Origin: Porphyromonadaceae bacterium UBA3327
GTDB taxonomy: Bacteria; Bacteroidota; Bacteroidia; Bacteroidales; Muribaculaceae
DNA: 10,509 bases
NCBI GenBank assembly: GCA_002361155.1
Contig: DERZ01000046.1
Span: 32,824 to 43,332 of the forward strand
Direction of reading: 5' to 3'
The position numbers were made by a program, and so were the translations under genes. Positions 6,417 through 10,509 of this stretch are shown here, piece by piece. Below the pieces are notes generated by a model, which was not told where the DNA came from, ran no database searches, and was given only the letters and a program-made list of their open reading frames with translations. Within the stretch, counting starts at the first letter, position 1, and each line of letters starts with the position of its first letter.

Positions 6417-7397
6417 TCATCTTGTGAGACATCCACGCGATTTCATCATGTCTGCCACAGTAAGGACGGCCATCGCCTCCACAACGGGAACAGCCCTTAC
6501 CGCCACGCATGGGTCATGCCGTCCCTTGGGCGGAATCACCACTTCATTACCCTCCGTATCGAAAGTTTCCACAGGCCGCATCAGTGTGGGCGCAGGCTTG
6601 AAATGAACAGTCATCGTCACCGGCATACCGTTTGATATTCCTCCCTGCACTCCTCCAGAATGATTGGATTCACACGTCAGATTCAATCCGTCACCGGTTT
6701 TCACAAACCTGTCCACAGACTCCGACCCGAGCGCCGAGGATGCCGCCACGCCGTCACCTGTCTCGAATGCCTTGACGGCGTTTATGCTCATCATTGCCGC
6801 GGCCAGACGCGCATTGAGTTTGTCATAGACCGGCTCCCCGACACCGACCGGCAGTCCGGTGACTACGCATCTTACCGCGCCGCCCACAGAGTCTCCACAC
6901 GCCGCGACGGTGTCAACATCCGGTCCGGGAAGCAATTCCGCGCGCACCGAGACTCCGAGTGTGTCAAGCCATTGGCGGCATATCGCGCCGGCCACCACCC
7001 TCGATACGGTCTCGCGGGCACTGGAGCGGCCGCCACCTCTGAAATCATGTATACCGTATTTTTTCCAATATGTATAATCCGCATGGTTGGGCCGGAATCT
7101 CCCCTCGATGGCTGCATAATCTTCGCTCCGCGCATCGCGGTTTCGCACTATGAATCCTATCGGAGTCCCAAGCGTACGACCGTCGGGAGCTATCCCCGAC
7201 AGGATCTCCACCTCATCAGATTCCTTGCGCTGCGAGACTCCGGGGGCATGACCGGGACGTCGGCGCGCCACATCACGCCGCACCGCGTCAAGGTCTATAA
7301 GCACAAGGGGCGGCATCCCGTCGAGGACGCCACCCATTGCCGGACCGTGGCTTTCGCCAAAAGTCGTGAGCCGTATCAGTTCTCCTATGCTGTTCAT
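6417..7397 (-). CDS. aroC: Chorismate synthase
   Basis: Last enzyme of the shikimate pathway, converting 5-enolpyruvylshikimate-3-phosphate to chorismate with reduced FMN, in the cytoplasm. Signatures are FGESHG (14-19, H17), RRRPGH (45-50), RPNHADYTYWKKYG (102-115, H105), GGGRSSARETVSRV (121-134), SINAVKAFETGDG (204-216), SNHSGGVQGGISNG (244-257) and RHDPCVAVRAVPVVEAM (293-309). All flavin and substrate blocks I recognise are present. At 326 residues it is shorter than the usual 350-390. The missing part appears to be about 30 residues between the strand ending near LPGPD (160) and GDSVGG (168-173), where E. coli AroC has a longer helical segment. It starts 12 bases after rho and ends 1 base before the radical SAM gene, so it is probably cotranscribed. 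I infer that it is functional, as the reading frame is intact. Confidence 0.94.
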   Translation of the reverse strand: MNSIGELIRLTTFGESHGPAMGGVLDGMPPLVLIDLDAVRRDVARRRPGHAPGVSQRKESDEVEILSGIAPDGRTLGTPIGFIVRNRDARSEDYAAIEGRFRPNHADYTYWKKYGIHDFRGGGRSSARETVSRVVAGAICRQWLDTLGVSVRAELLPGPDVDTVAACGDSVGGAVRCVVTGLPVGVGEPVYDKLNARLAAAMMSINAVKAFETGDGVAASSALGSESVDRFVKTGDGLNLTCESNHSGGVQGGISNGMPVTMTVHFKPAPTLMRPVETFDTEGNEVVIPPKGRHDPCVAVRAVPVVEAMAVLTVADMMKSRGCLTR

Positions 7398-7409
7398 GCC
7401 GGATCGGAC

Positions 7410-9485
7410 CTATCTGTCCATCGTCACAAGAAGTTCCGCATTATTGCGCGTCATCTCCATCCGCTTCTTTATGAACTCCATTGCTTCCACCGAATTCATG
7501 TCGGAGAGGTAGTTGCGCAGGACCCACATCCTGTTGAGCGTCTCCTGCGGGAGGAGAAGGTCATCGCGGCGCGTGGAACTTGAAATGATGTCGACAGCCG
7601 GGAATATCCGCTTGTTCGAAAGTTTACGGTCCAGCTGAAGTTCCATATTGCCAGTACCCTTGAACTCTTCGAATATGACCTCGTCCATCTTTGAGCTGGT
7701 CTCGGTCAGGGCCGTTGCAATGATGGTAAGCGAACCCCCGTTCTCGATATTACGGGCAGCGCCGAAGAAACGCTTGGGACGCTGCAAGGCATTGGCGTCG
7801 ACTCCACCCGACAGGATTTTGCCGGAAGCCGGCGACACGGTGTTATAGGCACGTGCAAGACGCGTGATCGAGTCAAGCATTATCACCACATCGTGACCAC
7901 TCTCCACCAGTCGTTTTGCCTTCTCAAGCACAAGTCCCGCTATCTTGACATGACGTTCCGCCGGCTCGTCGAATGTCGACGCTATCACCTCGGCATTCAC
8001 GCTGCGGCTCATGTCGGTCACCTCCTCAGGACGCTCGTCGATGAGCAGCATTATTATGTAAGTGTCGGGATGGTTCTCTGAAATAGCGTTCGCTATATCT
8101 TTGAGAAGAATCGTCTTACCGGTCTTGGGAGGCGCCACGATAAGTGCTCGCTGCCCCTTGCCGATCGGCGAGAACATATCCACCACGCGTGTAGAGATAT
8201 TATTATGCTTGCCGCCGGTAAGGTCGAATTTCTCATCCGGAAAGAGAGGCACAAGATGCTCGAAAGGCACTCTGTCGCGTACCACTTCGGGAGAAAGGCC
8301 ATTCACTGAAAGCACCCTGCACAGGGGAAAATACTTCTCGCCGGGGCGCGGGGGCCTGATTCCTCCCTCCACCACATCGCCGGTCTTGAGACCGTTGTCG
8401 CGTATCTGCTGCTGTGTCACATATACGTCGTCAGGGCTGCCAAGGTAATTATAGTCGCTTGAACGCAGGAATCCGTATCCCTCGGGAAGCACCTCAAGCA
8501 CACCACAGGTGGTGAGGATACCCTCGAAGTCGAACATTGTCTCCTGCTGGCGACCGCTGGCCTCTTGCTGCTGGAACTGGCGCTGCTGCTGGCGTTGCTT
8601 CTTGGTGAGATGCTTCTGCTGTCTGGCAGCGGCCTGAACCTGAGCGACAGATGGTTCGGCAATTATGATGGGCGCCTGTGCAGCCGCAACGGCGGCCTCA
8701 TGAATCTGCTGCTGACTCCGCGGCGTGAAGGTTCTCCCCTTGGCCGAAGTGAAGAATGATCCGAGCGACGGTTTTGTACCGGGCTGCGGCAGCTGACGGC
8801 TTCTGAATTCCTTTTGCACAGGGCGTTCTTCGCGCTCGGCGCTGGCCTCTGACATCCCCCCCACATCGGCTACGTCCTGAGTGCAGTCTTCAGTCTCCGC
8901 AGGATTTTCAGGCACCGATGAACCTGCATTATCCGGCACCTCTTCCCGAAAGGACTCTTCCTGACTTGCCACAAGCGCGGGAAGCAATGCAGATGTCTGT
9001 TCCTCCTTGTCAAAAATAGAGATAACTTCCCTTGACGGTGCTGCCTGAGGCTCTTCATTCTTCGGCTTGCGGCCCGGCTTACGACCCGGTTTTGCCTTGA
9101 CCGGAGCTTGCTGCGCCGGAGTCTCTGTCGGCTCTGAGTCTGTCGTTTTAAGTTCTTCTGCTGTTTCCTCCGCGACCTTAGGCTTGCGACCGCGCTTCTT
9201 GGGGCGCGCTTCGGATGCCGCCTCCGGTATCGTCGCCGCATCATCTTCTAAAGATTCACTCTTCGCGGTCTTGTCGGTCTTTTTGGCACGAGGCTTACGC
9301 TCGCGCGAAGGGCGCGGCTTGATTTTCGCCGCCTCTTCCTTGGCCACCTGTGCCGAGGCGTTGTCTATTACATAATAGGCCATCTCCTCCTTGTTGTCGG
9401 TATGGCTCTTCTTCATTCCCATCGATTCGGCGAGCGCGCGGAGCTGCGTGTCATCCATCGACATCAGTTCATCAAAACTTTGCAT
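7410..9485 (-). CDS. rho: Transcription termination factor Rho with long disordered N-terminal extension
   Basis: Hexameric RNA-dependent ATPase/helicase that terminates transcription. The protein has 691 residues against about 419 in E. coli. Residues 1-45 form a SAP-like Rho N-terminal helical domain ([20 protein letters not shown]). Residues about 46-317 are low-complexity and charged: Lys/Arg-rich with AT-hook-like RGRKPK (98-103) and [10 protein letters not shown] (133-142), then acidic, then Gln/Arg-rich (about 289-314). The catalytic core starts near 320: cold-shock-like RNA-binding domain with GYGFLR (336-341) and PDDVYV; Walker A PPKTGKT (452-458); Walker [11 protein letters not shown] (533-542); and Q/R-loop region [22 protein letters not shown] (558-579). 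The last residues are LLVTMDR. Such extensions are known in Bacteroidota; in B. thetaiotaomicron this region has been reported to drive Rho phase separation. It heads a cluster with aroC, with a long leader upstream suggesting autoregulation. Confidence 0.97.
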   Translation of the reverse strand: MQSFDELMSMDDTQLRALAESMGMKKSHTDNKEEMAYYVIDNASAQVAKEEAAKIKPRPSRERKPRAKKTDKTAKSESLEDDAATIPEAASEARPKKRGRKPKVAEETAEELKTTDSEPTETPAQQAPVKAKPGRKPGRKPKNEEPQAAPSREVISIFDKEEQTSALLPALVASQEESFREEVPDNAGSSVPENPAETEDCTQDVADVGGMSEASAEREERPVQKEFRSRQLPQPGTKPSLGSFFTSAKGRTFTPRSQQQIHEAAVAAAQAPIIIAEPSVAQVQAAARQQKHLTKKQRQQQRQFQQQEASGRQQETMFDFEGILTTCGVLEVLPEGYGFLRSSDYNYLGSPDDVYVTQQQIRDNGLKTGDVVEGGIRPPRPGEKYFPLCRVLSVNGLSPEVVRDRVPFEHLVPLFPDEKFDLTGGKHNNISTRVVDMFSPIGKGQRALIVAPPKTGKTILLKDIANAISENHPDTYIIMLLIDERPEEVTDMSRSVNAEVIASTFDEPAERHVKIAGLVLEKAKRLVESGHDVVIMLDSITRLARAYNTVSPASGKILSGGVDANALQRPKRFFGAARNIENGGSLTIIATALTETSSKMDEVIFEEFKGTGNMELQLDRKLSNKRIFPAVDIISSSTRRDDLLLPQETLNRMWVLRNYLSDMNSVEAMEFIKKRMEMTRNNAELLVTMDR

Positions 9486-9789
9486 ATTCTTGCTAAGATA
9501 TCTCTTTTGTCCGGCATCTTCATCCCAACTGACGAACGTTAAACCGCTCTCACTTACACAGTTGACCTTGACCGGCAGTATATATTTTTACGGGAAAGGG
9601 CCTGAGTCCCGGGTTATGGACTCAGCATATCGGATATAAATTGTTGGAAACAGAATGCACCTGATGCGTCATTCCAGATTTTACAACAAAAATAAAATGG
9701 TATCGGTTTTCGAAATCTTCGGGGACTTCAGCCATTGAATAAGCGATGCTTCACAGACACACCATCCGGAGAACATCCCGTCCCTTTTA
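9486..9789 (-). promoter_or_regulatory. Long 5' leader of rho
   Basis: About 300 untranslated bases lie between the predicted rho promoter and the rho ATG. No established gene is present. The leader contains a perfect 8-bp hairpin (9602-9625) and short open frames: 31 codons from ATG 9776 to stop 9681; 16 codons from ATG 9672 to a stop at 9624-9622 inside the hairpin stem; and 19 codons from ATG 9523 overlapping the rho start in another frame. The 31-codon frame is preceded by the purine-rich AGGGACGGG. In E. coli, rho expression is autoregulated by Rho-dependent attenuation within a leader of similar size that also has a leader peptide frame, so a comparable control is a reasonable inference. 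A second -7-like TATTTTTG (9694-9687) would give a shorter leader. Confidence 0.45.
9602..9625 (-). other. Stem-loop in the rho leader
   Basis: CTGAGTCC (9602-9609) and GGACTCAG (9618-9625) are perfect inverted complements around an 8-base loop. On the minus strand the stem begins 140 bases before the rho ATG and is followed by GCCCTTTCCCG, not by a T-run, so it is not an ordinary intrinsic terminator. It may be a regulatory or stabilising structure. Confidence 0.45.
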
Positions 9790-9794
9790 CTCTG

Positions 9795-9825
9795 CAAAGT
9801 TAATAAAAAATTCCGAACTGACAAA
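9795..9825 (-). promoter_or_regulatory. Bacteroidetes-type promoter for the rho cluster
   Basis: On the minus strand, TTTG (9825-9822), 19 bases, then TAACTTTG (9802-9795) match the -33/-7 consensus of the phylum. Transcription would begin near 9789, about 305 bases before the rho ATG. The -7 box is identical to those before rubrerythrin and tRNA-His. No other equally good promoter is visible within the four-gene cluster, so this probably drives rho, aroC, the radical SAM gene and the TlpA-type gene. Confidence 0.68.
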
Positions 9826-9978
9826 TTTATATTGCACTTCTGCCAGTATTCCGCCGGTTTTTATCCGTTAACTTTTTTTATTAAACCGCCTCTAAACTTT
9901 CCCCGCCGTCACGGCATCTTATTATCATTAATACCCGATTCCATTTTCTTAAAGTCTATATCAGCTTTTCAATTCCAG

Positions 9979-10509
9979 ATGAGAAAAACAATAGCATTTA
10001 TCCTCGCCGCGCCACTGTTTGCCGCAGCCGCCATCGCAGCCGATATCACAGGACGTGTCGTCGACAGTTCCTCCGAACCGCTCCCCGGCGCATCAGTGAG
10101 GCTTCTCGAAAATGATTCCGTGACACGCGCACTTGCCGTGGCCGATGTCGACGGACGGTTCTCCATCCCGTCGATAAAGCCCGGAAACTATTCTCTGAGC
10201 CTGACTATGACAGGCATGGATACAGTGACCCGGACTCTCGCAGTGCCAGCAACCGACACCATTCTCAACGTAAGAGACATAACCCTCACCGAAACCTCCA
10301 TCACTCTGAAAGAGGCCGTTGTCACGGCTGTGAAAGCCGCAGTCGTGGCCAGGCAGGACACTCTTGAATTCAACGCCGGTTCCTACGCCACAAAACAGAA
10401 TGCCACAGTAGAGGATCTTCTCAAGAAACTGCCTGGAGTCCAGGTTGGGAGTGACGGTTCGATAACATCCAACGGCAAGACCGTAACCAAGATTCTTGTC
10501 GACGGCAAG
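9979..10509 (+). CDS. TonB-dependent receptor-like outer-membrane protein (partial, C-terminus outside window)
   Basis: N-terminal 177 codons of a large outer-membrane protein; the frame is open to the right edge. A signal peptide (about 1-21, MRKTIAFILAAPLF to AIAA) precedes a carboxypeptidase-regulatory-like beta-sandwich (about 22-105) with ITGRVVDSSSEPLPGASVRL, DVDGRFSIPSIKPGNYSL and ITLTE. A plug-like domain then begins: LKEAVVTAVKAAVVARQDTLEFNAGSY, and EDLLKKLPGVQVGSDGSI followed by the start of an ILVDGK motif. This start is typical of Bacteroidetes TonB-dependent receptors, and especially of the 'outer membrane beta-barrel' (OMP_b-brl_3-type) branch. That branch is generally not paired with SusD, in contrast to SusC. 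The barrel cannot be seen, so the transported ligand is unknown. It is transcribed divergently from rho. The 153 bases before its ATG that lie beyond the rho promoter are AT-rich with TAACTTTT (9869-9876) but no clear -33 box. Confidence 0.82.
   Translation, partial: MRKTIAFILAAPLFAAAAIAADITGRVVDSSSEPLPGASVRLLENDSVTRALAVADVDGRFSIPSIKPGNYSLSLTMTGMDTVTRTLAVPATDTILNVRDITLTETSITLKEAVVTAVKAAVVARQDTLEFNAGSYATKQNATVEDLLKKLPGVQVGSDGSITSNGKTVTKILVDGK

Noticed and set aside
4943..6427. A 494-codon open frame on the plus strand
   Set aside because: It lies opposite the radical SAM and TlpA-type genes, is rich in His and Arg with no recognisable domain, and is a shadow of their codon usage.
6660..7583. 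A 307-codon plus-strand open frame
   Set aside because: It is antisense to aroC and the end of rho, both of which carry clear family motifs; the frame shows none.
8555..8610. CTG/CAG-rich stretch as a trinucleotide repeat locus
   Set aside because: It encodes the Gln/Arg-rich part of the Rho extension and is interrupted often; it is low-complexity coding sequence, not a tandem array.
1..10509. Mobile element, CRISPR array, defence island or a new multi-gene system
   Set aside because: I found no transposase, integrase, regularly spaced repeats, or unknown gene cassette. Nearly all coding sequence belongs to recognised core or common Bacteroidales families.

Overview
The window looks like core chromosome of a Bacteroidales bacterium of moderate GC content. 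Family Muribaculaceae is my best guess, from general protein character only. Three lines of evidence support the phylum. First, three upstream regions carry the Bacteroidetes promoter type: a TTTG box, 19-20 bases, then TAACTTTG. Second, several families are typical of the phylum: a Rho factor with a very long disordered N-terminal extension, a DUF4369-like plus thioredoxin-fold TlpA-type protein, a PepSY-like periplasmic protein, and a TonB-receptor-type protein starting with a carboxypeptidase-regulatory-like domain. Third, genes start without strong Shine-Dalgarno sequences.

Layout. The left edge (1-500, minus) is the N-terminal part of a reverse rubrerythrin (peroxide defence). A divergent intergenic region (501-717) holds its promoter and a candidate promoter for tilS (718-2040, plus), the essential tRNA-Ile2 lysidine synthetase. 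A small secreted PepSY-like protein follows (2170-2688, plus). It converges on, and overlaps by 11 bases at the stop codons, a secreted PhoA-type alkaline phosphatase (2678-4084, minus). Upstream of the phosphatase lie two stem-loops (about 4113-4173) and tRNA-His(GTG) (4189-4263, minus) with its own promoter.

The right half is a tightly packed minus-strand cluster transcribed towards the left: rho (7410-9485), aroC (6417-7397), a YhcC/TIGR01212-type radical SAM protein (5507-6415) and a TlpA-type thioredoxin-fold protein (4379-5500). The gaps are only 12, 1 and 6 bases, so the four are probably cotranscribed. The cluster mixes transcription termination, the last step of chorismate synthesis, an Fe-S enzyme and periplasmic thiol chemistry, so it looks like shared transcription, not a single pathway. 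A well-formed promoter lies about 310 bases before rho, giving a long leader with a perfect 8-bp hairpin and small open frames. The right edge (9979-10509, plus) is the start of an outer-membrane TonB-receptor-like protein running out of the window.

I see no mobile element, CRISPR array, defence island or evident new multi-gene system. The features most worth a second look are the long structured rho leader, the roughly 320-residue disordered extension of Rho, and an unusually short chorismate synthase.
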